Assembly: GCA_032717465.1 (NCBI GenBank)
Contig: CM064665.1
Span: 23,908,588 to 23,972,587 of the forward strand
DNA from: Coenobita brevimanus
Lineage: Eukaryota; Arthropoda; Malacostraca; Decapoda; Coenobitidae
Length of the DNA: 64,000 bases
Direction of reading: 5' to 3'
Position numbers and translations under genes: made by a program. Under the pieces are notes generated by a model. The model searched no databases and was not told where the DNA came from. It was given only the letters and a program-made list of their open reading frames with translations. Numbering within the stretch: position 1 is the first letter of the stretch; each line of letters begins with the position of its first letter. Below, one piece after another: positions 33,059 through 44,690 of the stretch.

Positions 33059-34930
33059 GTTTTAAAATACCCTCATTATGCAGTGAGGAACGGTTAATAA
33101 CAAGAGGTGCATTAAGGGTCCAGAAAGTCGCCGATATATGACTTGTTTTTACAGCAGGTGTACACTCAGCAGAACTTTCGAAACTCTCATGATGCGTGAA
33201 TTTTATGATAGTTATTCTTCTTTATAAAATTTATGTGTATGGCAACTCTGAGTGATTTGATATTCTCAATGGCCAAACTATTATATTTCCATGTGTGATA
33301 CAGAACATAAGGAATGATAATTAGAGTATGGCAAAATGCACAGTATTTCAGAGCCCTTCATCTTATCTTTCAAAATGCCTTGAGTCGCTATCTTGTTACG
33401 TTGGCATGTTACTGTAGTTACGATGGATGACAGTGATAAAGCTTGAATAGTTAAAGTTTTTCATTGTTAGAACATTTCAAATTACAGAGAAGCCATCGAA
33501 TAGAGACTGCAGGAAAAGAGAAGTGCGCAGACATTTCTGTAGATAGGGACGATCTTACCTTTTCGGCTGTCCTGACTTGTTGTACCTAATAGCTCGACAA
33601 CCTTACCTTGACGGAGATGTTAGTCCTTATGCAGCGTTTATCTTTCGCGCCAAGATTTAGCAAGACAGCACTACGACTCTAGATCCTTTTCATAGCACTT
33701 TTTCGTCGACTAGCCGCTTACGTGAATGGTAATCTTTTGTTACAGCTCAGCAGCCATAAGAGACAGATGGTAAGATGAAACAATGAACCTTCTCCTACTA
33801 AGGACAAATTTAGCATTCTACTGAAGCAAATAACAGGCGATTTTATTCAACTGACAGTGAATTCCAGGAGCCAGAGAGAGATATTAATGGCGCCATTAAT
33901 CCTCTCATGATCAAGACAACTATAGTATTGTATTCCAGTTAACAGCAGACTTTCCTTCAGATGAGACTGAGCCACAGGAGCCTGGGATGGATATTGTCTA
34001 AGGAGTATAATAATGTCATCCACCACCTCACCTCCCCCAGTATCTGCCTGTTTGGCCCGCCTCGCTTTATTAACCCTTTCAGTACGAGAGACAACCTGTT
34101 TAATTTAGTGTTGTTTCTACCAGATGATTTTATTTATTTGGGAATGTTCTTTATGGTGGAGTGAAAACAGGGGCCAAAAAGCAAATCACGGATATATTGG
34201 ATGTAATACCTACCAAAAGTTGCCAATGCTATTACTCACTAATGATATAAAATTTTATTGCAATAGGACAATTTTCTGTCCCTACCATCTGTTTTCTACC
34301 AATCTGTGACACAAATGACAATAATCCTTGGCACTCATTGTATTATACAGCATAATATACAGTTATACAATATTATATGCATTGTACAGTACAAATGCAG
34401 TCAGGGAAAGTTCCGCATTACCTGCTGTTCGGAGCGTTGGTGGTAAACGAATAGTCACGAAGCAGCAGCCAGTCCCCATATGTCTGGTAACTGTGAGTGG
34501 GAGGGAGGGTGGCTGGGGGTAGGAGGGTTCTCAGAGTTGCTCACGTCACAGTATCAATACATGTTTACTGCCAAAGGTATGCTTCTTTGCCTTCGTTTTG
34601 TAATGTTAGATAGGAATGATAGTTGCAGAGACTGATCTTATAATCAGGACTTCCAATGTCATTCTGCCTATAGGAAAACGAAAAACCTGTTAACCGTTCA
34701 TATAAATATCTTTTTATTATTATTATTACACACTACCATCACTCTCATCCTAAATTATTCACTCTTATCTTAAATGCCAGGACCAAACTGCCTAGCCCCG
34801 GGCTCCTACGCTCCTCATGGGCCAACGCAGGATTGGATGATGGATGGATGAATTACACACTACACTTGACTCAAAGTTAGAGATAAATAATTACCAGAAT
34901 AACACTTCAAATGTTTGCAGGTGGATGTTT
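33059..34930. other. No gene seen; short dispersed repeats only
   Basis: 33890-33950 ('cctctcatgatc-aagacaact') resembles 59035-59090 ('cctctcatggtc-gggacaact'). A SINE-like tail lies at 34770-34852. A TTAACCCTTTCAGTACGAG motif at 34070 recalls 'ttaaccctttcatta' at 55096. No coding frame has support. Confidence 0.5.
34770..34852 (+). mobile_element. SINE-like dispersed repeat, copy 2 (3' part)
   Basis: Shares 'tagccccgggctcc', 'ctcatggg-caac' and the GGATTGGATGATGGATGGATG tail with the copies at 21382 and 42400. Confidence 0.7.
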
Positions 34931-34948
34931 ACAATGGCACGACAGAGG

Positions 34949-35023
34949 ATAAATAAATAAATATATACGAATAAATAAATAAAATAAATAAATAAATATA
35001 GATAGATAGATAGATAGATAATG

Positions 35024-35100
<77 letters not shown>

Positions 35101-35127
35101 TAGATAGATAGATGGATAGATAATAAA
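34949..35127. repeat. Compound microsatellite (AAAT)n-(GATA)n-(GA)n-(GATA)n
   Basis: AAAT-type repeats at 34949-34999, GATA repeats around 35000, pure GA at 35033-35096, then GATA again. Confidence 0.95.
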
Positions 35128-35547
35128 GTGGTTTTGTCTTCAACGCAAAATATAAATGTTACATCATAATGAACATTTCTGGGGTAAGGTCTCATGTTAA
35201 AGTCGAGAAATAATGAAAGCATTCAAACCTCTGTCCGAACCAAGCAAACTTTCATAACTTTCCTGACGGCAGTAGCTCTACAGACATTTACGTAATTTTC
35301 TTCATGAAATGCTGGCATTATATTGTCATCTACCCTTTCTAAATTAACCTCAACACACCGTCCAAGTCATACATTGCAGACCTACACGTGATTCCCAATC
35401 TATCACTAAACCCTCCTCCGCTCCCAATTCCCCGCCTCCCGCTCCATCTCATTCACAGTTACCAGACATGTGAGGTCTGGCTGCTGCTTCACATTCACCC
35501 ATCGGGAGGTGCTGTACCTGACCCAGTATGTGCAGCTTGAGCCAGCA
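35128..35547. other. No gene seen
   Basis: Spacer with no recognisable features. Confidence 0.45.
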
Positions 35548-36010
35548 AGCAATGAAGCAGTTGGACAAAATTCAAAATAAAGCCATTAAATTAATCAATA
35601 ATCCTGCCATTACGCAGGACCTTCCTCCATTATCAGTACGTAGAGATGTTGCATCTTTAGCATTATTTTATCGATATTTTTACCGTAAGTGCTCTGACGA
35701 ACTGGCTTCAATTGTGCCTCCCCTTCACATTTTCTCCATAAATCCTCGAGCAGCTGGGAGTGCCCATGAACTCATACTCTCTCCCCTGCAATGCAGAACC
35801 TCTGCTTATCAAAATTCATTTATCCCCAGAACTACTACTCTCTGGAATTCACTTCCTGGGAGTTGTTTCTCACAAACATTTAATCCACTTCAATTCAAAT
35901 CCAGTTGTTATAAGTATTATATGAATGGAGGATGGCTTTAGGCAAATGGACTTATTTTTCTTCCTTTGTTTTTCCTTCCTACATTCATTATCTAAGAAAA
36001 AAAGAAAAAT
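35548..36010 (+). mobile_element. 5'-truncated LINE tail (family of 60125-63088)
   Basis: The plus frame 35528-35941 reads QLDKIQNKAIKLINNPAITQ, LPPLSVRRDVASLALFYRYF and CRTSAYQNSFIPRTTTLWNS, almost the same as 62628-63014. The 3' UTR ('atggacttatttttcttcctttg') and A-rich tail to about 36010 also match. The coding tail is intact to its stop at 35939-35941. Confidence 0.85.
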
Positions 36011-36149
36011 CTTAAAAATTTCTGTATGGTGCGATATGCACTCTTAATGTTAAATGTTGCCATGATAGCTCGATCATGTATTCTTGCTTGAATAAAGTCA
36101 TCCCTCGGTTCTTATCCAACAACAGCAATTGATGCCTCTGTGACTGGCT

Positions 36150-38050
36150 TCACGCACCTTTCCACTACTTACGTATGACATGGAAAACGTGGAATTTCAG
36201 TGGCAAGAGTTTTTTCGTTATGAACCACGCTTTTCAGGTCAGCGTCGGATATTGATTTTGTTTTGGGAGGTTCAGTCAGGACACACTTCAGATCAATATA
36301 TTCCTCGGCATTGAGATTGAGAGATGGTACTTCAAAACATCTGATACCACGCTGACGTGTCTTGGAGGCTCCAGCTCGCATGATTTCGTCGAACGCCCAG
36401 CTCCCTGATATGTTGTCGCTCGTCGGTTACCATGGTCAGCAAAATGTTTACATGGCGGCCAGAGTAGCCATTTCGCTGAATCACTGGATCAACTACAGCT
36501 TTCAGATCTTGCTACAGGTAGCGTGACCTCTTAATCTGCATCCACAGGTGCTTAGAGCCATCCTTGCCTGAAGGTTTGAACTTGACCGTGAACCAGACTG
36601 GAGTATACAGGAAACCTTCAGAATGAATTCAGCAACTGTTTAGAGATTATCACTAAGCCTTTCTGTCGCAACATACAAACGCAGAACTCGATTGGCCAGT
36701 GTGACCCAGCTGGACATAACGAGTTTTCCTTGCTGACGATGTGACAAAGAGGTACAGCTATTGCCAGTGATTACTGCTTGGCAAATACCCAGAAAATACT
36801 ACTGATCCGAACTCAAATCTTCAACGTTGACATCCGGAAATTCACATGTTCTTGACTCAAAAACAGCAATTGACATTTCCTCACAATTTGCCAATAAATA
36901 ACCGATTGGCCCTCAGAAACTTCTCGGTCCTGTTGTGCAACCGTCCAGATGTTCGAACGCATGACTCGAGGAAGTTCATTTGCTTGGAGAAGGCAAACAA
37001 ACCACTGTAGAGGACTTTTGACATGTTATTCAAGGAGTTTTATATCACTGCCCTTCTTCCCTGTGTTCAATGCAGTGCCATCACACCCAATTCCCACCAG
37101 CTTCTGAACGCCTACGCTATTTTCACCAAGAAAATTAATGATGGCCAGCTTTATGGTTACAGAACTGCCATTTTCAGTTTTAATGTGACTGAGATAGTTG
37201 GGGTCAGGCTCCTGTACCAGTGATATATGGTCCTCTACAGTCACTCTTCGGTGAGCTGTGCCGTCAACTGTATCGAGAGTCAATGCTTTATCCTTTCTTC
37301 CATCAAAATAAAGACCCTGTATTTCAGCAGTAAGAGTTGCCGCTTCAGCACTGATGGTTTCACGATACTACTGCCGTTCTCTTCTAACTTTGTTTCTGTC
37401 GATGACATCACTGCAGTCCTCAGATGTTACTATGCCATAGTCTTCCATGACTGCAGATGCAATCTCTGCCACTGCTCTGTCTGAAACTGCATGTCGCTCC
37501 GAAGCCCTTCCAGTATTCTCTAGCTGACGTCTTTGCTGTGATGCTGCTTGAGAAGTACATGGAGCAGTAGAAGGATGTAATGCTTGCAGACTATATGCAA
37601 CAGTAACAGATAATATTTCACTGTCACTATCTGTGCTGTCACATGGCTCATTTCCTGCAGAACTGCTAAAGCTGCTTTAATTTTTCTTTGATGTGGATGA
37701 GCTGGCATTAGCTTCAAGGTGTTCCTTCGACTTTCTTCTCAGACGCTCCTGTAACCTCTTTGTACTTATGCTGTCAAGTAGCCCTATCATCATCTTGCGT
37801 GTGGTTCGTTGATCTTAAAGAAAAGACAGTTCAGAAGTTGGAACCTTGCAAGACTTTGCACACGAACTTGATGAATGGTTCCCACATTTGCAAGATGCAG
37901 TGTCGAAAATCTTCCTGGCTTGCTTCTCGAATTCGGTGACTTTCTGTTCATACTGTTTATTTCTTTTCGACATTAAGTATCTCACAATTTTGAGATATTT
38001 ATGGTGGTGATTTCGTATCAGCTGTAAAATGCGGGTTGATGTCACAGTAG
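36150..38050 (-). pseudogene. Decayed transposon-derived gene with GCDGT motif
   Basis: Minus-strand fragments in order are a basic, Cys-containing N-terminal part (38045-37815: VTEFEKQARKIFDTASCKCG, KSCKVPTSELSFL), a Ser-rich linker, a central part (37283-37026: VEDHISLVQEPDPNYLSHIK, VQKLVGIGCDGTALNTGKKG), LQWFVCLLQANELPR just after it, and a C-terminal part (36381-36169: ILDLKCVL-like, KSISDADLKSVV). A D in a GCDGT-x-NTG motif followed by an LQWF-L-ANELP-like motif occurs in uncharacterised transposon-like proteins of arthropods and cnidarians, as far as I recall. The family is not certain. Many stops and frameshifts; not functional. I see no terminal repeats. Confidence 0.62.
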
Positions 38051-38153
38051 GTATTGATGTTCGGGTCCAAATTTCTTTAATTTTGACAGCCAGGACATTT
38101 CCTTCTAAGCAGGACTGTTCCTTCCAAGAAAAAATGAAAGCGAAATAACAGAG

Positions 38154-38710
38154 TCAAATTAAAAATCCGCTCATTTCGAAATGTATGGACCCACTGCGTT
38201 TAAGAGACTGGAGATTATGGGCAGTAGAAAATACAAGCAGAGGAAGACAGTTCAAGAGTTGACCTGTTGCATACGTGAATGAATAGGAATAATGGTTAAC
38301 TCTTGCACTAGAAAGTTGGACAGCAAAGGGATGAAAGTTTGTTGCAAGACGGGTGCCACACGCTTCCGTTGTGATGGAGGGATACAAACAGATAAATCAG
38401 AGGAGCAGTGACCATTGAAGTAGCGATAGAAAAGAGATAAAGATGCAACAGTGCGGGGAGGAGACAGAGGTTTAAGGGAGCCAGTATGAGAAAGAGAGGT
38501 ATTAAGACCACCTTGTTGAGAAGAGCTGTATGTGGGAAGCCTCCCCTCATATAAACGCTGTACTCTACACAGGGGCGAATAAAACTGGTGTATAAAGTCA
38601 ATAACCGTACAGGGGTTCAGAGGGCATGAAGTCGGCTTAGCACACCTAATCTCTTAGAAGTAGATTTTACAAGAGAAGCAATATGATCTTTCTAAGATAA
38701 ATCCCGAGAG
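38154..38710 (-). mobile_element. 5'-truncated LINE fragment (family of 22971-26350)
   Basis: Minus-strand reading gives TLYTSFIRPCVEYS, RGGFPHTALLNKVV, then a frame change and ATNFHPFAVQLSSARVNHYS, FTYATGQLLNCLPLLVFS and RSGSIHFEMSGF at the C-terminus. It lacks RT motifs A-C. The upstream edge at about 38710 still matches the 'gatcatattgc' segment of the intact copy. Confidence 0.8.
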
Positions 38711-39595
38711 AATGAAAACACAATTATATATGTTCAATGATGAGGCAGGACTGAGACGAATATTATTAGAAAATAGAGGCTACTCCTACGAAAGATTTTG
38801 ATGGGTCTTAAGATGTAAGAACTGAGTTTTTGCCTTACAATGGTGTATTTTATTATGTTTAGTTAGGTAACTTTTCCAGAAATGTGTGTAAGCTGTATAT
38901 TTCATACACATTTAACTTTTTGTAGAATTATCATGGAGACAAGGATGAATGTGAAGAACGGTTAATTACTGCCTTCGAAGATTATCACAAAAAATCAGGC
39001 ATGCTTATTTTCGTGTTCTTCAAGAGAGAAAACTTTGACTCAGTAAACATTCACTATACTAATACAGTCCATAACGAAAACCTTGTGAACTTATTTGCAC
39101 CCCCATCCCTGCTTGTCCCCTCTCCCCATTCTCTCCACCCATCCCATTCTTATTCATTACTTATCTGTAACGAGCGCCACCATTTTACCAGTATTCGTTT
39201 TCACAAGTTGTGCTCGTCTTGCTATGTTCCACAACCCGCCATCATCCCAACCTATATACTGTACATACTTTTCTCCAACCAGCCCAACCATCATATACCT
39301 AAGCTGAACCTATGACTTGCTCTTTATTGGCTTACCCACACCCTCATCTTTCATGGTATGCGTCACCCCAAGTTCTCTCGATTGTTTCTGTCTGCCCACT
39401 TCGCCCTGATATGAAAGAACTGAATCGATGTATCTCAAAGACCAATGCCCCGACAGGGCTAATAACTGGGACAAACCACCGTAGGTACGACCTGAAGAGA
39501 TGTTTTGATCTGATTTGATTTGATAGCCGAAAGGAACGAAACTACTTGGAAGTTCTGCACTGTCTATCTAAAAAATCACTGGACTGAGTAGGCCT
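38711..39595. other. No gene seen; possible retroelement tail
   Basis: Near 39440-39530 a 'ccccgacagggctaataactgggac' region runs into TGATCTGATTTGATTTGAT, a simple-repeat tail of the sort found at 3' ends of LINEs or SINEs. The rest is featureless. Confidence 0.4.
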
Positions 39596-39599
39596 CCTT

Positions 39600-40740
39600 T
39601 TGGCACACGCCTACACACACGTGACCTGAATAAATCTGACGTATGCAAAGTGACCTAAACCGACCTAAATGGTTCACACAGACCAGCATCTATGTGCCCT
39701 GGTCTACTCATGGTTTAAAAAAGCCTAAGAGACGAATGAATCTAAGCTGGCATGAATGGATTGGAAAAAAGTTGAACTGATTTCAAGTTCTGAAATGAAC
39801 TAAAGTTGGCCAAATGAACACAAGTGAACATAACTGAAACTAAACTTCTTGGAGGGATCATATGTGATCTGACTGGGCCAGACTGGCTGTAAAGGCCCGT
39901 TTTGGACCTAACTGTAGCTGAATGGCCTTGAACTGATGTGAATCAACCTGACAGCCAGAAGGCATGTGCAGGACCTGAGTGGAAATAACAGATCTGAATG
40001 CTCCTAAATGAACCTGATTGGATCTAACTGGATCCGAATGGCCCAAATCCGGCTTGAATTGACCTAACTTGTTTGAAGTAAAGGTGAAGAGTCTGAGATG
40101 AGATCCAGTTGAACGTGGATCGACTCAGGTGACCTTGACTGGGCCTGCACTGGCATGAATGGATGGACCTGACTCAACCTCTTTTAGGCTTGAATAACCA
40201 AACTAGTTCTGAATGATAGCAAATTACGATATTGGTCGGGCTTCAATGAATGTGCTGGACCTATTGTATGTGCTCGACCTGGATCCTGCATTAAGGAATT
40301 GCTTGAATTTACTTGATTCATTAATAAACATGAAGTACAACCCCAGGCTCATCTGGACGTGGACCCAGTAAACTGCAGGAAGCTAGTCATTTTAACCGGT
40401 CACTCTCAGAGGTCATTTGTTGAGGTTATAATGAAGCATAGTCTGTGCTGTACTAGTATGATCCATGAGGGAAGTAGGTGTGTTGTGGTGTGGGGGGCCA
40501 CCTTGGGCTATGTTGGATTTTTGTGGGCTGTAACTCTTGTTGGTACTGACCTTTATCAGATAGGCGTAAATGAGTCTGAAATTCAGAAAAGAGCATGGAG
40601 CACTAAAACTCTGTGTAAATATGGCTTAATTGATCTTAAAGAACTATTGTAATAATACTTAGCGTAACCTGGTTGGACCTGAATGAATCGGAATATACAG
40701 TACATGAAGGGACTAATTGGACATGAAGTGGTCTGACTAA
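39600..40740. repeat. Cryptic short-period repeat (~10-bp GACCTGAATG-like)
   Basis: Variants of GACCTGAATG and GACCTAACTG (gacctaaatg, gatctaactg, gatccgaatg, gacctgactg) recur densely from about 39600 to 40320 and again at 40670-40740. The words are too diverged for a clean array. The 40340-40665 stretch in the middle lacks them and looks like an insertion with no recognisable coding function. Confidence 0.65.
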
Positions 40741-40788
40741 CTAACTACATGATTTTTTTTTAGCTCAATTAGGCAAGAAAATATTGTG

Positions 40789-41001
40789 CCAATTATCTTT
40801 TTTTTTTCCTTAAGGTTATACCCACTGTCAGTTTTATTGGCTTGACGGAGGTGTGCCAATTATATATATATATATTTTTTCCCCATAAGGTTATATTCAC
40901 TGTCAGTTACAGTGGCACGACGGAGGTGTGCCAATTATCTTTTTTTTTTTTCCATAAGGTTATACCCACTGTCAGTTATAGTGGCATAACGGAGGTGTGC
41001 C

Positions 41002-41063
<62 letters not shown>

Positions 41064-41190
41064 CCCCCCCCCTAAGGTTATACCCACAGTCAGTTACAGT
41101 GGCATGATGGAGGTGTGCCAGTTATTTTTTTTTCGCCCATAAGGTTATATCCACTGTCAGTTACAGTGGCATGACGGAGGTGTGCGGTTC
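40789..41190. repeat. Five-copy tandem repeat with conserved hairpin, separated by T-runs and (TA)n
   Basis: The core 'ataaggttatacccactgtc-agttacagtggcatgacggagg-tgtgccaattat' occurs at about 40812, 40885, 40958, 41072 and 41140. Units are separated by variable T-rich or (TA)n linkers (the longest at 41005-41061), so spacing varies from 68 to 114 bp. CCACTGT-CAGTT-ACAGTGG forms a perfect 7-bp stem in the best copies. Confidence 0.93.
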
Positions 41191-41547
41191 AGTAGTGCGT
41201 TTGTTAACTCAGGTTTGGTAATATTCAGTGAATTAGTGCTGGTCGTTGTCGTTAATAGTGAAATTTTTCTTCCCATTTCTCTAGCATTATACTTTGTCAA
41301 ATACTACGGCATAATATACACAAATCTCTGTTTTATAGTCTGCATGTTTACCTGGAGAAATACAGAGCCAGTAGCAAAAAAAAGTTAGAAACAGGTAAAA
41401 AAAATAATAAGGGTCACAAAGAAAATTGGCTATTACTGCCTTTAGAGAAATGTGACCCCATAATGTTCACAAATGGCTACTAAACACGAAAGGTCCACAG
41501 AGGCCTTTCATCCCTTATAATGAAAGACGAGCAGCAGCAGCGGCAGA

Positions 41548-41579
<32 letters not shown>

Positions 41580-42120
41580 GGGGTATGAAAAGGCGAGGAA
41601 GAAACAAGATGTAGGGCAACTTGAAAGCACTGAGGTAAGAAAAGAATGCAGGGGAGGTGATAAGGGAGGATGGAAGCCTGTGTTAACACCAGTGACTACG
41701 GTGGTGTGTTATCATTATAAACTGCCCATCTCCAGATGACTTTACTCAACTTCAGGACTAATTGTAGTAATGACGTCATTGGAGGTGGCTTTCTAACACT
41801 CCTTACCATTTACAAGTTTTTAACTTATGGCACGTTCATTACTTAACTAGGAAGATATGCTGGTTGTGTCTTTTCTTGCTACGGAACGTCCAGACGATTA
41901 TATTCAGTTTAAGAAGGACGCACAAAGAGGTACAGGAAAATTAAGAGACAGTGGAACAAGTGTAAAAAGAGGAAGACTGGTGACTGGGGACGCAGTGAGG
42001 ATAAATACATGAGCTGCTTACCTGCATATTACCGTCTATTGTTTTATATTTTGATTAACGTCAGACGACTCCACTATGCTCACGAGAAATCAACGATATC
42101 AGGATTATCTAAAAAGATAG
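41191..42120. other. No gene seen; (AGC)n inside
   Basis: An AGC trinucleotide run with a few interruptions lies at 41530-41577. Flanking sequence has no recognised element. Confidence 0.5.
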
Positions 42121-42123
42121 AGA

Positions 42124-42124
<1 letters not shown>

Positions 42125-42183
<59 letters not shown>
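42125..42183. repeat. (ATT)n microsatellite
   Basis: A pure ATT run of about 20 units. Confidence 0.97.
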
Positions 42184-42399
42184 CAGCACTCACAGTCCAC
42201 TGACTCGTTGTAGTGCTGCTCTCGGATACCTGCCCTTTCCTCCCCTCCTTCCTACTTTCCTTCCTTCCTCTTGTGTCTATCTTTCATTCTCTCCTCTTCC
42301 CTCTGTCTACGGTGACTTTACATAATTAACAAGCCAAATGGTTTCCTGTACAACAGGAAACTATTTACTGCGCTGGGTGGTAACCATATAACTCATTTA

Positions 42400-42615
42400 T
42401 GGAGCCTGGTGGTTTTGTGATTAATCAAGGCGCTCCAGTCGGATTGAGCCGGTGCAGCTTTACATCAAAGGAATGGTTGGGGTTGATTGTTCACGTAATG
42501 CCACTCAGGGATGAGTGAGGCTGGTCACTCTCATCTAAAATGTTAAGACCAACTTGCCTTGCCCCGGGCTCCCACGTTCCTCATGGGGCAACACTGGGTG
42601 AGATGATGAATGAAT
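42400..42615 (+). mobile_element. SINE-like dispersed repeat, copy 3 (longest)
   Basis: Matches 21382-21559 and 34770-34852 from 'tttacatcaaaggaatggtt' to the ATGAATGAATGGATG tail. It extends about 50 bp further 5' (GGAGCCTGGTGGTTTTGTG), which could be an RNA polymerase III A-box-type head. An (AGT)n run (42633-42660) follows. Confidence 0.7.
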
Positions 42616-42660
42616 GGATGAAATGAATGAGCAGTAGTAGTAGTAGTAGTAGGAGTAGTA

Positions 42661-44030
42661 CTGTAGTACAAAAAAGTACAAAGGAGTACAAAGGAAAGCA
42701 AACAGCAACAGACCTTATGGTCCTTTCGAGGCTGTTTGTTACAGAGTAGACTATGACTACGAGATCTAACTCTACATGCTAAAGGATAAGGAAAGTAAAG
42801 CAAGAAGATCCCCCCACCTCTAAACCTTCCAGTTAAAACTGGTAAGAAAAAGTGAGAAAAACCACCATGCAGCATGGAAAAACTGACATGAAAATTTCAT
42901 AGGAAAGACTGAAAAGGAAAAGTTGCATTCTATAATACTTTATCTATAAGCTACCCGGATGAATGTCCTGGAAGAGAAAGTAGTAAAGTAAAATGAATAA
43001 TCGAATAAATAAATATGCATGAAACAACATACGGGTACGTTAGTTAACAGGGTGTCTGCGGACACAGCGTGGAAATTGCACAGTGCAGTGTGGATGTTCA
43101 GGGGAGGTGCAGCAGCCTTGCCTGGCGCTATTAAGGTAGGCAGCAGTCAATAAGTAGTAGCATATTTTTTCAAGGACAGTTTTGGAGGCTTACCCGTTTA
43201 ATACCGTATATAACTGGTTCATCCCTTCACTAACATTGTGCATTATTTTGTCTTGTTCTTTCTACAGCCAAATGATTTCAGTTGACGTGGGAAGGATTTT
43301 TCGTGCTGAATAAGTTAATGAAATCTATCATTTAACTCATCCTTTTCGCAAAATCTCTCTTGAACAGAATACATATAATCTGGAGATTGCAGCGCCATCA
43401 GTGAGGGAGAGTGAGGGTGAGGGAGACACACTAAGACGCAACAACCACTAAGGTAAGGAAAGAAAGAAGAGAATACAGGGAAGAAAGATGGTGAATGCGA
43501 AGGCAATGGGGATGTAATGCAAATCTTTATTAGCGAATTACCTACTTTACTCTCTTAGGTTGATGAAGTCCTTCTCACCTTCGTCTTAGTCTGCCTCACG
43601 AGAGACTGTTTCGGACTGGAGGGGCTTAATATACAGTCGTCGCGTTTCATTGCCTGGATGCTCCCCCAAACAGCCTGGTAAATACAAGAATACAGTATTA
43701 ATAATGCCTCAGGCTGAAGGACTTATTAATTAAAATAAACCTATGTTATGCAGTTTTATGATACATAGGAAAACACAAGATAAAAGAACAGATCATGATT
43801 AACTCTCTGGCCTGGTAGTTTTCAAGAAACATATCACCTGGATCTTGAGTGAATGGCTTCCATTATTTTAACATTTAGGGTCATGCATGTTATAAGGTGT
43901 GTCCTGTATTATGCTTCACCATATATTCAGTGAATTATTACAAACACTAGTGATTTATTATTCCCAAGCTCTCAAGTTAGTACGGTACTCAGTTCTGTGA
44001 AGAGTATTTAGGTCCGATTTAAATTAATTT
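42661..44030. other. No gene seen
   Basis: AT-rich spacer, no supported frames or repeats. Confidence 0.45.
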
Positions 44031-44690
44031 CTTTACTAACATTGCCCTTCGTCACACTCGCATTCTGATCTACACCTCTCCTTCACTCCCTCACTCCTGT
44101 CCTCCATTTTCCTCCTTTCTTCCCTTGCTTCTCTCCCTCTTATTCCCTTTCCTTCATCTTCAGTTCCTTTCTTATTCACCTCTCTTTCCACCCTCCTCCT
44201 CCTCCTCCTCCTCCTCCTCCTCCTCCCCATCACCTTTCTTTCCTCCTTCATTTTTCCTTTCTACCTTTTCCTTCGTCTCCCTCATTATCACCTTATCTCT
44301 CCACCTCCTCATTCACTTTCCCTCTTATTTTACTCTTGGCCTCTCACATTGCTCATCCGTTCCTCATTCTTCCATTCATCAGCTCCTTCTTTTCCTCTCT
44401 TTCCCTATCCCTTCAACTTTTCATACCTCATCTTTCTGTGCTTCCCTCAGTCTCTCCTCTCATTCACACAGATTCATTCCTTATTCCCTTCTTATATCGG
44501 TTTTTCATCCTACACATTTCCATCTCTTCTCATCATCTCTGTCTCTCCTCCACCTCTCCCTCCCTTTCTTCTCCACCTTCCCGTGACATCATTCCCTCCA
44601 CCTCACCTTCCCTCCATCCACCCGCCTTCCTCTCCCTCCTTATGACATCTTGTCTGCTTCTCCCTTTTACACACAGTTACTACAGAAAAA
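44031..44690. repeat. Pyrimidine-rich block with (CTC)n
   Basis: C/T-dominated on the plus strand, with a CTC run at 44192-44226. The 153-residue Ser/Leu/Phe frame at 44125-44586 is compositional. Confidence 0.8.

Noticed and set aside
37023..37484. Plus-strand frames across the 36-38 kb relic
   Set aside because: They are antisense shadows. The minus-strand reading carries the recognisable motifs.
40359..40652. 97-codon plus frame between the cryptic repeats
   Set aside because: It has hydrophobic stretches but no recognisable domain, no start context and no splice signals that I could support; left as unexplained insertion-like sequence.
42400..42450. tRNA gene at the head of the SINE-like repeat
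   Set aside because: I could not fold a cloverleaf or find a convincing B box, so no tRNA is called.
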